From positions 5,070,983-5,134,982 of the forward strand of contig NW_004955472.1 in assembly GCF_000276665.1 (NCBI RefSeq): a stretch of 64,000 nt of DNA. The letters run 5' to 3'. How positions within the stretch are numbered: the first letter of the stretch is position 1; each line of letters starts with the position of its first letter. This document shows positions 23,802 through 35,576 of the stretch, in pieces. Below the pieces are notes generated by a model. That model ran no database searches and was not told the origin of the DNA. It saw only the letters and a program-made list of their open reading frames with translations. A program made the position numbers and the translations under genes. Source of the DNA: Chinchilla lanigera (Eukaryota; Chordata; Mammalia; Rodentia; Chinchillidae).

Positions 23802-25849
23802 GAAGACTTGGTTAATAAAATTCAAGGTCAGAAGCTATTAAGAGTGCTTAAATAAGCCCTAAGTATATTAGCTTGAAATAGCTTACTTTTCTTAAATTAA
23901 ATGTGTCCCTATTTGAATTTTTATGATATATAGAATTCAGAAGATTGTCTTTTTTAGCTCCAATGCCATCCATAAATATCTATAATCTGAAAGTTTGCAA
24001 TTTTTAGAATTTTTGAGATCTCTTTTCTAAGAAAATGTTTGTAAATATCTCTTAAATAAATAATTGCTATTTTAAAAAATTGAAGCCTTAAGAGAATCAA
24101 GTTTCTATGATCACCTTGGCCTAGCATGTGGGCCACAAGTCCCAAAAAGTATTTCTGTAAAATGATAAGAAATAGTTACTTCAAACGCAGGAATCTTATT
24201 TTCTGTGCCTTTTCACCAAAGGGGTCTTAACATTTCCCTTAAATTGATTAAATTTAGACAGTCTTCCTCCCTGTGCTAGCTGATGACCTCTTTTTTAAGA
24301 GTGTTTTATTTAGAAGAAGAGCAATTGTAAATCACCTGTCCATTTGGAGCTATAAGTCTGTCTTTAAAACCTCTTGCTAATTTTACACTGCAGGCCTGTC
24401 TCTCTCAGAGAGCTGGCCACCATCTCTGAAATGTAATCATCAAGACAGTTAAATACCTTCCCCTGGATCTGTGGGAGGGAGGAACCCAAATTCCATGAAC
24501 AATGCACACTTTCTGTACGTTGAAGAATTACCTATTATCATGAAGACAAGAGAAAATTCACTTTGACTTTGAGGAAGACCCGCTGTTCCACACCAGCAGT
24601 TCACAGTGCTCGCTGCCAGCTCTGAACATCTCCGTGTGCCTCTCAGCGGCTGTGTTCACTCTCTCTCTGTATTACGCATCCATAGATGACATCATCGCTG
24701 CCTGTTGAACTTTGGTGTAATTTTTGCTGTGCTACTATTCAGTAAAATAAAAATGTTTTCCTCTAGTAATAAACTCACTACTCATAAAATAATCTTTACC
24801 TTCCTTTAACATGTTACCATACTTACCTAAATGTAATATGTCATTCACCCATAGGATAATGTATACTAATATGAATTTAGCATATATATTTTTTCTTTCC
24901 TTACCATAGCTTTATCTTTGACATGTCTTTAAAAATGATTACAAACATCAGGAAATTGATTCTACTGATATATCATTACTAGTAGAGAATTAATTATTAA
25001 TTTCATTTCTTTAAATTGGAATGTTTTACTATTTATATTTATAGCAAAAGTGGTAAAAGGGAAATTCTAGTTTCCATTTTGGCTTTGGAGGTAATCATTA
25101 CTGTTTTTACAACATGAAAAACATCCTGAGTAAAAATTGAAAGTTAACAACTTCGCTTAGAAGAGTCAGACAACTTAAGTCAGGGATCAAACCTTCCACC
25201 CAACCCCTAATTGCAGGGTTGCATACTGAGAACTACAGATTACTGAGAGCACAAGCCAGAAGCTGAAGTCACTGCACCGTTTTAATCCACAACAATAAAT
25301 TGCCGAAAGCCTGCTATGGACTAACCTGAGAGTTGAATACTCGAAGGAGGTCCAGTCTGGGTGCGTGGGGGGAGGCAGCAACACTTTGATGATTTTTACC
25401 AATCAGGAGTCCTGCCGGTCATCAGGGTAAAGAACAGAGAAAACTCTTCTTGCACCAAAAACAGAAGGAAGTTAAATTAATCACTTTTGTAATATGCCCA
25501 AAATCACTGATTTCTTTAAAAGACTTGCACTCACAAGGACGCTGTTTTGCTAGAGCTCATCCATCCAGGAGGAAAGGAAGTCTGTCTCCCAAAGACCTTC
25601 CTGACATATTTCCACCATATCAATATAGCTTCTATGAAATACCTTTTCTTCTTAAAAAATAGAATTCTCAGTTCTAATGTAAAAGTCTCTATGGATAACC
25701 TAAGGCAAAAAGGGGGACAAATAATGACAATAAGAAGAATTTTATCCTGTGGCATGACAGCTACAAGAAGGAGTAGGTATGCAGACCTTGCAGACTGGGT
25801 AAAGAGAAAGGGAGATCTGCAGGATCCCTCTCCTCTGCTTAGGGATCTT
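23802..25849. other. Mostly unassigned; possible old LTR at 24.38-24.78 kb
   Basis: The segment 24380-24780 is less AT-rich, with CTCTCTCTGTATTACG and CAGTAAAATAAAAATG near its end. This would fit an LTR-like terminus, but no family is recognised. The remainder is AT-rich with no supported feature. Confidence 0.3.
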
Positions 25850-27115
25850 TGATGACTTTGCCACGGTCTGTGTCACCCTGTGACCTACAGTGCTGGAAGA
25901 CACCAAACACTCCAGAAACTAAGAAGTGTTTAGCCCAGGTTGAGGGCTACACATCAAAATATGTATTACGTTTCCATCTTTATTGATGTAAGAATGAAGC
26001 CCACAGAGACAAAGAAAAGCAGTGCACATCCTGGAAGATGGAATGCCAGTCTGGGGAACTGAGCTGGCACAATGGGCAGGTTTTCTATGGAACTTTAATT
26101 TCAGCCCGACTGAGTAATGCACAAGCTAGTCCCGCTTGAACCGTGGCAGACACTGAAAACTAAATCGAGAAAATAAAAGCCCCCAGCCCTTACAGGGGGA
26201 TTCAAATCCCACTTCTGAATATTTACCTACAAAACAGCACCAGAGAGAAACAACATAAATGTATAAACTTCATACCTTTGAAGGCCCTAGAATAGATCAC
26301 GCCCATAACCTTCCAGACAGCACTCTGGTGATAAAATTATAGACACAGCCGCAGAAGGGCTCACCCCACATTCTCTGCTGTTTACAAGCACACTTACCTT
26401 AGTAGAGGGACTCCCATACCTGGTTTAACTGTCAAGGGGGAGCCAGTGTTCCAAGATTTATAGAAAGAGTAGGTCACTCAGGCTTTGCACAATATGTCCT
26501 GTGTCAGCTTCCCCTAAGTTCAACAAACCACTGTGAAACAACACAGTGAAATCCACTTGGAACTAAAATCAAAACTCTGAATCTTATTCTGTCTGGTCCT
26601 GTCCTGTCCTATCCTACCCTACCCTACCCTACCCTACTCTATGCCACAATTCTAGAGCACATCATCGAGAGAGCCCTGTTCTTTCAGTGCATCCTCACAT
26701 AGAAATGTAAGAGATTTCCATCTCAGTGGAAGCACATGTAACAATATACAAGCATGCAAAATATGAAAACTGAGAAATCGTGACTCCTCCAAAAGTTAAG
26801 ATTTCCACAGTAACTCATTCCAGTGATACCAAAGAAGGGGAAATATTGGACAAAGATTTCAAAAGAATGTTTGTAACAATAACCGATGAACTTAAGGGGG
26901 ATACAAATGCATAAAACAAGAAGGCAATGTAGGATATGAAACAAATTCAGAAAAGAAAGAAAAATTCTGAAATAAACTCTTGGATATGAGAAACTAAAAA
27001 AGTTAAATGAGCAGTTCAGTGGAAAATTTCACCAATAGACAAGATGAAGCAAAAGACAGCATTTGAGAGCTTAAAGACAGCATTTCAGACCTTACAGACA
27101 AAGTTGCATGACGTA
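25850..27115 (+). mobile_element. Old L1 5'UTR and ORF1 N-terminal remnant, plus strand
   Basis: From about 26820 the blocks GGACAAAGATTTCAAAAGAA, then GATGAACTTAAGGG, AAGGCAATGTAGGATATGAA and CAGTGGAAAATTTCACCAAT follow the coiled-coil part of ORF1 in old mammalian L1/HAL1 elements. The preceding kilobase is a plausible 5'UTR but is assigned only by position. Stop codons interrupt the frame. Confidence 0.5.
26596..26640. repeat. Pentanucleotide (GTCCT/ACCCT)n repeat
   Basis: Nine consecutive 5-bp units shift from GTCCT to ATCCT to ACCCT to ACTCT, showing point-mutation spread through one tandem tract. Confidence 0.95.
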
Positions 27116-27640
27116 ACTCCCTTATGGTCCAGCTATGCCACTCCTATATAGCCAAAGAAATTAAAGTAGGCATACTGCAGAAATACCTGAATATCAGAGT
27201 CTATCGGGGCACAGCTCGCTATAGCCACATTATGAAATGAGTGCACGTGTTTTTCAGTGGATGAACAGATAATGCAAATGTGGTAGCTATGCACAGGAAT
27301 TATCATTCAGTCATAAAGAAAAAATTCAAGTCATTTACACAAAAGGGATGTGATGAGAGACCCTCCTAGAAAGTGGAATAAGCCAGCTGCAGACAGACAG
27401 TGCATGCTTTCTCTCATATGTGGAATCTAGGGGGAAAAGAGTATCTGAAAGTAGCAGGGAGAATGTTAGAAAGGAGGAAGCCATAAGTGGGGATGGGAAA
27501 GATATGAAGGGCAACGAAGCTGAGACAAGATCAAGGATCAAAGTATGATATATGCATGCATGAATGTGCCACAATGAAGCCGACTAGGCTGTAAAATTAA
27601 TATAGATAAATAAAAAAGAATAATATGCACAGTAAATTTT
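27116..27640 (+). mobile_element. L1 3' end, plus strand
   Basis: The blocks AGTGGATGAACAGATAATGC, then CATTCAGTCATAAAGAA and AAGTGGAATAAGCCAGCTGC, followed by CTCTCATATGTGGAATCTAG, are the classic C-terminal ORF2 and 3'UTR landmarks of mammalian L1. The piece ends in an A-rich stretch with AATAAA. It directly abuts ORF1-like sequence, so nearly all of ORF2 is missing between them. Confidence 0.75.
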
Positions 27641-28300
27641 TTAAAATAAAAGATAACTGCAATATCAAATCTACAAGTAATGCAGAACAATTTACACTAT
27701 TGCTGGGAAAATAATATAGCTACTTCAAAAACTGATTTGACAATTTTTAATTGAAATGAAAATTATACTTATGTTGGGAAATATTAATTTTACTTTTGAT
27801 ATTTTCTAAATAGTGTGACAACTTACGTCTATAAAAAAGTCATGTATCAAATACATACAGCTTTGTTATTTATAATAACCAAGAACTGAAAACTATCAAA
27901 ATATCTGGCAACAGGAATGTCAATTAAAATATTGTAGCTTAATCGTATAATAATATTCAGCAATAAAAGAAACAATCTGCAGAGATAGAAGTAACAGCAC
28001 GAAATAAAACAGAAACATTATTTAGAGCAAGAAAACAGAATTTAAAACTATACATACTTTCTGATTTCATTTTAATCAAGTCCTAGAATAGGCAAAAATA
28101 ATCTCTAGGGAAAAGATATGAATAGTTATTGTTGATGGGATTGATAGTGGAAGGTAAAAACGCATTTCTGGAATGGTAAGAATATTTCCTGAATGATATG
28201 AATATTCTTCATAGTGATAGACGTGGGCATTCATTTTTCTCAAGTCGCAGATGTGTGTCATATGTCCAATTTGCTGTATATAAATCATAATCCAAAAAGA
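27641..28300 (+). mobile_element. Second, older L1 3' fragment, plus strand
   Basis: Landmarks include TATTTATAATAACCAAGAAC, ATATTCAGCAATAAAAGAAA and CAAGTCCTAGAATAGGCAAA, in the order of the ORF2 end and 3'UTR of older L1 families. It is more diverged than the neighbouring L1 piece. Confidence 0.65.
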
Positions 28301-28316
28301 GTTATTTATTTAGTTT

Positions 28317-28395
28317 TGCATTGTTGGAGAGTGAATCCAGGTTTTTTCTTATTCATGATAAGTGTATCACTACTGAGCTACACCTCCAGCCCCTA
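28317..28395 (-). mobile_element. Degraded tRNA-derived SINE, minus strand
   Basis: GCATTGTTGGAGAGTGAATC, then GTGTATCACTACTGAGCTAC and ACCTCCAGCCCC follow the reversed ID-like order. The central part is heavily mutated. Confidence 0.7.
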
Positions 28396-28582
28396 AAATA
28401 ACTTTTTTTTAGTACAGTAGAAAGCATAACTACTCCTGAGTAGTGAAAACAGCTAAAGCTTGTAGTTGTACATTTCTCAGAATACAGTTCCTAGCCTCGG
28501 TCTATAGTTAAAGATTCCTTAGAAAAAATTCTCAATACTCTGCTCACTCTTATTATGATTGCTTGAGTTATTCACCTGCTCT

Positions 28583-28721
28583 AATTAAAATTCTGAATAT
28601 TTATATAGATAATGTGATAGATGCACTTAATAAGAAAGGGAAAGAAATTGTTCAAAGGAAGGAACAACTTGGATGAGGGAAAGAAGAAAAAGAAAGTATG
28701 AAGGCATACACACACACACAT

Positions 28722-28761
<40 letters not shown>

Positions 28762-29215
28762 GGATCGGTGGCATAACTGTACTGCTGGTGTCTGACGGTT
28801 TGTTGAGGGGAACAGTTAATGATCAAAAGATTTTTAAAAATAGTTTGACCAATTTTGCATGCTTATATCTGGTAATCTGAGTAATTTACGTGACAACAAC
28901 AATTTGCACTATAACAACCATTAGTGAATTACTACAATCCTGTCTAGTGAAGCTATGCATTGTCTCTAATGTTCTTTTAAATTATTATTTTCTCATTCTC
29001 TTTAATTATTTGATCAATCTTCTGTTCTTACACCTGGAAATCTGAGTAACTTAGTTGAAGATACCAATATGTAATATAATAATCACTGTTAATCCCTATT
29101 TGATCTGAAACCCTGTATCATTTTTAATGTCCTTGCATTGTTTTATTTGTATTTTGCTATTCTTCTTTTTTGTACTATTTTCTTTAAAATAAAAATTAAA
29201 AAATTAAAAGTATTA
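28583..29215 (+). mobile_element. L1 3'UTR (copy A), two-unit type, plus strand
   Basis: A 5'-truncated L1 3'UTR with poly-A-like end. It shares GGAACAGTTAATGATC, CAATATGTAATATAA and CTGTATCATTTTTAATG with five other copies in this window. Its body contains two related units about 165 bp apart (ATCTGGTAATCTGAGTAA at 28867 and CCTGGAAATCTGAGTAAC at 29033). Upstream of them lies a CA/TA microsatellite. Confidence 0.85.
28707..28761. repeat. Compound (CA)n(TA)n microsatellite inside L1 3'UTR
   Basis: A CA run passes directly into a TA run. The same position in other L1 copies here (36341-36374, 50570-50600) also carries TA/CA tracts, so the seed is part of the L1 sequence. Confidence 0.97.
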
Positions 29216-29611
29216 AATTAATAACTTCTCATGTACTATTTTGCACTAATGTTTTCAAACAAAATAGGTATGCAATAAAAAGTACATTTTATCCCCTAAT
29301 TGTGGGTATTAGGAGAGACCACCTTGAAAATTGAGAGTATAGTTATTTTTATACAGTAATCTTTCAAAAAATCTTGTTGCACACAGTGATAAATCAAGTA
29401 CCACACTCTTTTCCTTATTCCGATTAAATGTGGGAAGACCAAGATGAAGAATTTTGTCATAACATTTTACAAATAAAATATCTTTAACTTTGGGGATAAA
29501 GTGTTTCCAACTCTCAGTCACTAAAGATGGCCCTTTAGTGTGTCAGGGCCTCCTTACTATCCTTTGACTCCTGTACATGCTTCAGATTTCCCTTTAGATC
29601 TTTTGAAGAAA
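29216..29611. other. Unassigned sequence
   Basis: Spacer between the L1 3'UTR and the B1-ID dimer. Nothing supported. Confidence 0.4.
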
Positions 29612-29812
29612 GTGTGATGGTGCACGACTGTAATCTCAGCACTCTTGGGAGCTGAAGCACGAGTATCACAAGCTGAACCCCATCCTGGCCAACTCAGCGA
29701 GTGACAAGATCTTGAGTCAGAATTTAAACAATAAATAAATTAAATTTGCCGGGATTGTAACTCAATGAGAAACCCAGTGTTTAATCCCTAGCACTACAAA
29801 GAAAAAAAAATG
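29612..29812 (+). mobile_element. Dimeric B1-ID SINE, plus strand
   Basis: A B1-like part (GTGTGATGGTGCACGACTGT, then AATCTCAGCACTCTTGGGAG and CAAGATCTTGAGTCAG) is joined by an A-rich linker to an ID-like part (GCCGGGATTGTAACTCAATG, then TTTAATCCCTAGCAC) and an A tail. B1-ID dimers (B1-dID type) are known in several non-muroid rodent families. The ID half has lost about 20 bp in its centre. Confidence 0.7.
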
Positions 29813-30251
29813 TTTTAAACATAGCCTCATTTACCCTCGTTTGTTTTTCTTGGTTTCCCTTAGAATTAGTTTAAAGTAACTTTAGTTCTTTCTCTTCTTT
29901 ACTCAACTTATAAAAATCAATTAAAAGGTGTAAGAGACAATACCTCAGTGCTAAAATATTCATAATCAGTTTGAAAGAGGTCCAAGTCTCCCACCATCCC
30001 AACTTTCATATTCCGAGAAAGGTATGCTGATTTTTCTGTCTTCAAGATTCTATGGGTGAAGAAACGTCAAGAGACCCACCACGATTTCCATGCAAATTTC
30101 ATCTCTAGAGATGACGATTCATTTTTGTAAAGTAGTAGATACAAAAAAAAAAAACTGCTGAGAAACTTCAGTCCACACAACACCACATTGGTACACCAGT
30201 CTTCCAAGAACATGCTGCATTTTTGCCTTATCTGTGCTCTTCTCTTTATCT
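29813..30251. other. Unassigned sequence
   Basis: Pre-insertion sequence left of the twin-primed L1. No feature supported apart from a short A-run near 30140. Confidence 0.4.
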
Positions 30252-31103
30252 AAACTGAGTTTATAGCTGAGTAATATTCCATTATATAAAAGTATCACAA
30301 TTTTCTTATCCAATCCTCAATGGATGGACATCTGTGTTGCTTCCACAATTTAGCAATTACAAATTGTGCTGCTATGAACATAGGTGCACATACATCACTG
30401 TGATATGATGTTTTTAGATCTTCTGGGAAAATACCCAGCAGGGGGATAGCTGGGTTGAATGTGACCTCTAGACCTAGTTTGCTGAGGAATCTCCAGACTG
30501 ATTTCCACAGTGGTTTCACCAGTCTGCATTCCCACCAGCAGTGGAGAAGGGTTCCTATTTCTCCACAGTCTCGCCAGCATTTGTTATTGGTTGAGGCTTT
30601 TATAGGTAAATGGTCACAACTAGAGACCATACTCATAAGTGAAATAAATCAGACCTGCATGTGCAAGCACCGCATTGTCTCACTAGTAAAACCTGAAAGA
30701 GTTAATTTAAACTAGGAGGTATGATAGACATTGTGAAATGATAGGAAAACACTCAAGGGTAAAGGGCAACTGGGATATGGGGAAAGAGAAGGGAAAGAAG
30801 GAGAAATGTGGTATGTATGTATATACAGGATAGTTAACATAGTTGTTCTACTGTCTTCTATTTCTTTGCTGAAAGAAACTGTCAATGAGTCCTTGATTGA
30901 TCAATACTGCCTGTCTCTGTTTTCATGAGAAAACACCTTGAAGTTATCAATATGTAATACAACAAGTATTGTTAATTTCCTACCACTTTGTAACTCTGTA
31001 TTGTATGTAGTGTTCTTTTGCTATTTTGCAAAAGGTTGTCTGTCTGTTAATGTTTTCTTCCTTTTATTTTTAAAATAAAAAAAACAACAAATAAGCTGAG
31101 TTT
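30252..31103 (+). mobile_element. L1 (copy B) with 5' inversion (twin priming) and target duplication
   Basis: The segment 30263-30592 is L1 ORF2 C-terminal sequence on the minus strand. The segment 30593-31092 is the adjoining downstream part on the plus strand, ending in a poly-A tail. In L1 coordinates the two parts nearly abut, with a gap of only about 15-20 bp compared with the copy at 36100. Flanks AAACTGAGTTT (30252-30262) and AAGCTGAGTTT (31093-31103) match at 10 of 11 positions. This is the known product of twin priming during target-primed reverse transcription. The minus-strand frame 30295-30636 is the inverted ORF2 tail, not a gene. Confidence 0.92.
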
Positions 31104-32430
31104 GCTTCCATGCCATCCAACTCAGTCTTTGACTCAACTCAGACTCTCTTTCCAAACAGTGCTTCAAGTCAGGGTTTATACTTCTTTCCTTTGTCTCCCT
31201 GCCACATATTCTTTATATCTTTCAAATGCAAATTTGAAATACATGCTTACTCTGTGTTTTCCATGAAATCTCTGATCATCAGACTGTAGACTGGGGAAGA
31301 CAAAATCCTACTACTATTGCATAGCACGTGTCATTCTTTCATCATTTAAAACTTTGATTTACTTTGTTTTTAAAATGTGGGCCCTTTCTTCCCCATTTAA
31401 ACCATTCTGAAGTAAATGGCATAAAAAGTTATACTATCGTGTAGCCTTTATTAACAAAAATTACATTTATTTATATGTTCAAATAATCACAAGAAGAAAA
31501 GAAAATATTAAAAGTTAGAAGTTTAAATTTCTTTTATACTTAAAGACATCATAACTGTTTCCCAAATGTAAAAGCATCTTGCTAACTAATTTATACAAGG
31601 TATCAGAGCTAATTTTTCAGATGCACCAGAGAATTAGTACCAAATATGTTATGAAGACTTCAGTGATTGACAAAAAGGAAAGTCAATTTCCAGTGCTAAT
31701 ACATAGAAATTTAATCTGTAATTAGAGGTCCTATTGCTTAAAGGCAAGTAGACCACACTAACAGAAAAAGGGAACTGAAACCCACCTACATTTATGTACC
31801 AGAATTTTATTAAATTCCATAGTTTATTTTTCCCTGTGATTACAATTAATTACAAAATATTTATGTGCCTAAAATTAGGGTAGGAGGAAGAGATGTGTGT
31901 ATATAGGGCTTACAGAATTGTTCACATTTAAGAGAAATCCTTCATTGGTTCAAATACTGAGACTATAGACAGATGGTATAAGAGATGGAACTGTAATCAG
32001 AGGGACCGAACATACTGAGCAGCAAATTAAATGTAGGAGAATGGTCATTCCCCCTGAGCTTTGATTTTATTATTTACAAGTGGAGATATCCTTAGGCTTC
32101 TCAAAGGGCCATGCGGTTAGATTCTCACTGTAGATATCGGACATTTTGGTTGCTCCCCTCAAAAGTGGGAAATGAGGTAGAGAAATATCTAACATTCCAT
32201 GTATTTCTAAATTTTGTCTTGTTTTGCTCAAATGTAGAAGTCAACAGGATAAGTGACTGAGACCTATATGTGGTTCTGTTCTTATTAATTATCATTTTGA
32301 AGGATCAAGTAAATGATTCCTTGAGCTTAACTGCTATTAAGTAAAAAATCTCCACTTTATTTCCCCCAGTTTATTTCCTCCCTCAGTTCTACAGGAAGAG
32401 GAACTTTGTCACTGATTATAAAAAGAACAG
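31104..32430. other. AT-rich unassigned sequence
   Basis: No gene or named repeat recognised. Confidence 0.4.
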
Positions 32431-32630
32431 ATTGCCAGGATTTTAGAGCCTTTCTACCACTTACTATCTAGTGGTGAGGGAAGTTTTTCTGTCTCAGACC
32501 TATAATGTGTAATGCAATGACAGTACCCACTTTTTTCAATTGTTATGAAGCTTCAAGAGTTAATGTTATGTAATTAATGCTTTTAAAATAATGCCGAGTA
32601 GATAGTTAACGTCATATGACTTTTCTTAGT
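32431..32630 (+). mobile_element. MIR-like ancient SINE, plus strand
   Basis: CTACCACTTACTATCTAGTG, then TTTCTGTCTCAGACCTATAA and GACAGTACCCAC, followed by TTGTTATGAAGCTTCAAGAG and GTTAATGTTATGTAATTAAT, match the block order of MIR in plus orientation with typical old-age divergence. Confidence 0.65.
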
Positions 32631-33795
32631 TGTGAGGAAATAAATAATGTGAGGAACCGCACATAAGAGACTCTAAATGAATTTATTTTATTATCCTCTT
32701 TATATAAAAATAAATGATAAATAAATAAAGTTTATTTATACACGCAACTTCCTTACCTTGCAATCTCTTCCTAGTCTAAGAAAATTTCAGATGGTTGGAA
32801 AATAAATTAAGGATGTATTTATTGTAACATTATGTTTTATCTAAATGTCCTATACTTTTCTACATTTTGGGGGTTTAATTTCATTTTTGTAGAAAAGTTA
32901 AAATGTGATTAACATTGATATGTTACAAAAGTCAAAATGCTTTTCTAATAAAAGTATTTCATTTATCTACGATATCAAATTCATTTTATTGAGCGGAATA
33001 CACAGCAAAGTGACTCCATAGGCTCTCATTCTTCTGTGCTCTGCTCCACAGGCTGTGGGTTGTTTATTGGATGGTGTCTTTCATACTCCTGCATTTGCCT
33101 ACTTCCAGTTCTACTTCCAGTTTCTTTGGAATCCTCTAAGTTTCAATCTGCATGCCCACAAACCCCTGGGACCTATCTCACAGGGAAAGAGAAAAAACAA
33201 GTTTTCACAAACATTGCAGACATACATATACAGACTTAGTAAAATCATGATAATGGCTAAATCCTTTCCAGTTAAGTCATGTGTCAGGTATACTTTCATT
33301 TACTAGTGGTCATGATCAAATTTTAATTATTACTAAATACCTTTTTAGACTAGAATGTACAATAAAGTGCCTTAAACTTACTACTTAAGTAGCGGCCAAT
33401 TTTTAAGTTTTCGTTTTTATGGGTCCATTCAGTAGGTTTTGTGCCTAATATTGCAGGCAGTTTGTAATATAACAAGCCAAATTATCTACAGTGCTGTCAC
33501 TTAATACTTCAGGTAGTTGGTAGCCTGGTTTGTGTGTGGAGCCTTGGTAGGTTCAACTTGATTCTTTTCCATGTGGTTTTATCTTCCAGTAGGTTATTTC
33601 AGTTTTTGTCACATGATAGGTAAAAGATTATCAGCAAGTGAAAAATTTTAAAATGTTTTTTTTTCAGTCTCTTCTTACATCGTTCTTGCTACTATCCTCT
33701 ATGGTTTAAGGAAGCCATCAATCTGGGCCAGATCCAAGGGTGAGGACTTTACATAATGGGACGAGTCTAAGTACTGTGTTCAATGTTACAATCTA
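32631..33795. other. AT-rich unassigned sequence
   Basis: An 83-codon plus-strand frame (33055-33306) is open but unrecognised. No repeat family supported. Confidence 0.4.
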
Positions 33796-34188
33796 TGTCG
33801 TAGTACTTACTTTCACGCTGCTGAGACATAATATCTCATACCAAAACCTAAAAAAGAAGAGGTTTATTTTGAGTCAACCTTTCTTTTTTTTGTTTTTTGG
33901 TTTTGTTTTTCTTCCGGTACCAGGAATCGAACTCATGACCTTGTGTTTGCTGGGCAGGTGCTGTGCCGCTGAGCTAAATCCGCAGCCCGAGTCAAACTTT
34001 CAATAGGCTCAGCTTATGGTCAGATGGATCCAAGGAAAAAGTTACCCGGCAGAGCAATTCACTGTATGGCTGTGAGGAAGCAGAGATAGAAGAGAGAAAC
34101 TGAAACAAGAATATATGCTTCCTAGTCTCATCCAGAGTGATCCACCTTTGTAACCAGTCATCACCTCCAAATATGAAATTTTATATTC
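33796..34188 (-). mobile_element. MaLR provirus, 3' LTR (main part), minus strand
   Basis: On the plus strand the block TTACTTTCACGCTGCTGAGA, then AAGAAGAGGTTTATTTTGAG is the reversed terminal part of a MaLR LTR (AATAAAC signal, then the LTR end). It is interrupted by the ID element at 33884-33988 and cut off near 34188 by L1 sequence. The missing LTR start reappears at 37206-37249. Confidence 0.75.
33871..34001 (-). mobile_element. ID SINE, minus strand, inside the MaLR LTR
   Basis: The body at 33884-33988 reads T-rich tail, CTTCCGGTACCAGGAATCGA, then GCTGAGCTAAATCCGCAGCC. Flanks GAGTCAACCTTTC (33871-33883) and GAGTCAAACTTTC (33989-34001) match at 12 of 13 positions, proving insertion into the older LTR. 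Confidence 0.95.
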
Positions 34189-35205
34189 AAACTTTAGCAT
34201 ACAAAGTCAACATTCAAAAATCAATAGCGTTCCTACACACAACCAACAAACACACTGAGAGACAAGTTAGGGAAACCATTGGTTTCATAATAGCATTTAA
34301 AAAGTTGAAATACTTAGGAATCAATCTAACAAATGAAGTAAAAGATCAATACAGTGAAAATTGCAGTGCTCCGAAAGAAAGAGATCATAGAGGATTTCAG
34401 AAAATGGAAAGATATCCCTTTCTTATGGATAGGAACAATCAACACTGTGAAAATGGACATACCCCCCAAAATTGTTATACAGATTCAGTGCAATCCCTAT
34501 CAAAATACCATTTGTATACCTCACAGATCTAGAGAAAATATTCTTAAAATTCATCTGGAAACAGAAGAGACCCAGACTAGCAAAAACAATTCTGGGCCAC
34601 AAAGGCAAGGCAAGAGGTATCACAATCCCTGACTTAAAATTATACTACAAAACTACTGTTTTAAAATCAGCATGGTATTGGCAAAAAAAAAAAACAAAAC
34701 AGATCTGAAGATCAGTGGCACAGACTAGAAGATGTAGCCATAAGAACAAACACATTCAGCCACCTTGTCTTTGACAAAGGGGCCAAATATGTTCACTGGA
34801 AGAAAGACAACCTATTCAATAAATAGTGGTGGAAAAACTGGGCCTCTACATGCTGAAGACTAAAACTAGACCCATGTCTATCACCATGCACCAAACTCAA
34901 GTCAAAATGGCTTAAAGATTAAATATTAAAACAGAAACACTAAATTTACTGGAAGAGAAATATATAGAAATCGTGAAGACATAGTGGTAGGCAGAGAGTT
35001 CATGAACAGAACCAGACCACTTGGTTAATACTTCAAAAGAATCAACAACTGGGATTTCATCTTATTGAAAAGATTTTGCAAATCAAATGAAATCACCCAC
35101 CAGCAAAGTGAAAAGAGAACCCTTAAACTGGGAAAAACTTTTAGCGAACTGTCCCTCAGACAAAGGACTCTTATGTAGAACATATAAAGAATTAACAAAA
35201 AATAG

Positions 35206-35576
35206 GGATAGACATTGTGAAATGAAAGGAAACTGCTCAAAAGTAAAGAGCAACTGGGAATGAGGGAAAAGAGAAAAAGAAAGAAGGGGAAATAATGCAT
35301 ATATGCATATACAGGATACCTAACATAATTATACTACTGACTTCTACCACTTTGCTGAAAGGAATAGTTAATGGTTAATTATTTGATCAGTATTGTATGT
35401 CTACATTTGTTTTCCTGAGAAACCACTTTGAAGATATCAATACAACAACCATTGTTAATTTCCTGTCACTTTGTCTGTAACTCAGTATTGCTTGTATTGT
35501 CCTTACGCTATTTTTAAATGAATATCTGTTAGTTTATACATTTTCATTCTTTTATTTTTCAAATAAAAAAAAAATC
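35206..35576 (+). mobile_element. Nested L1 3'UTR (copy C) inside copy D
   Basis: From ATAGGGATAGACATTGTGAA to a long A tract the sequence is an L1 3'UTR closely resembling that of copy B. ORF2 of copy D stops at AAAGAATTAACAAAAA and resumes at ATCAGACCTTCCAAATTTAA, as comparison with 49790-49840 shows. A target duplication, if any, lies within the A-rich junction and cannot be delimited. Confidence 0.88.

Noticed and set aside
26596..26640. CRISPR-like or telomeric array
   Set aside because: The units are a 5-bp microsatellite with no spacers; not CRISPR and not the TTAGGG telomere repeat.
28698..28880. Thr-His and Ile-Tyr repeat peptides
   Set aside because: They are translations of the CA/TA microsatellite.
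30295..30636. 113-codon minus-strand frame as a host exon
   Set aside because: It is the inverted L1 ORF2 C-terminal part of the twin-primed insertion.
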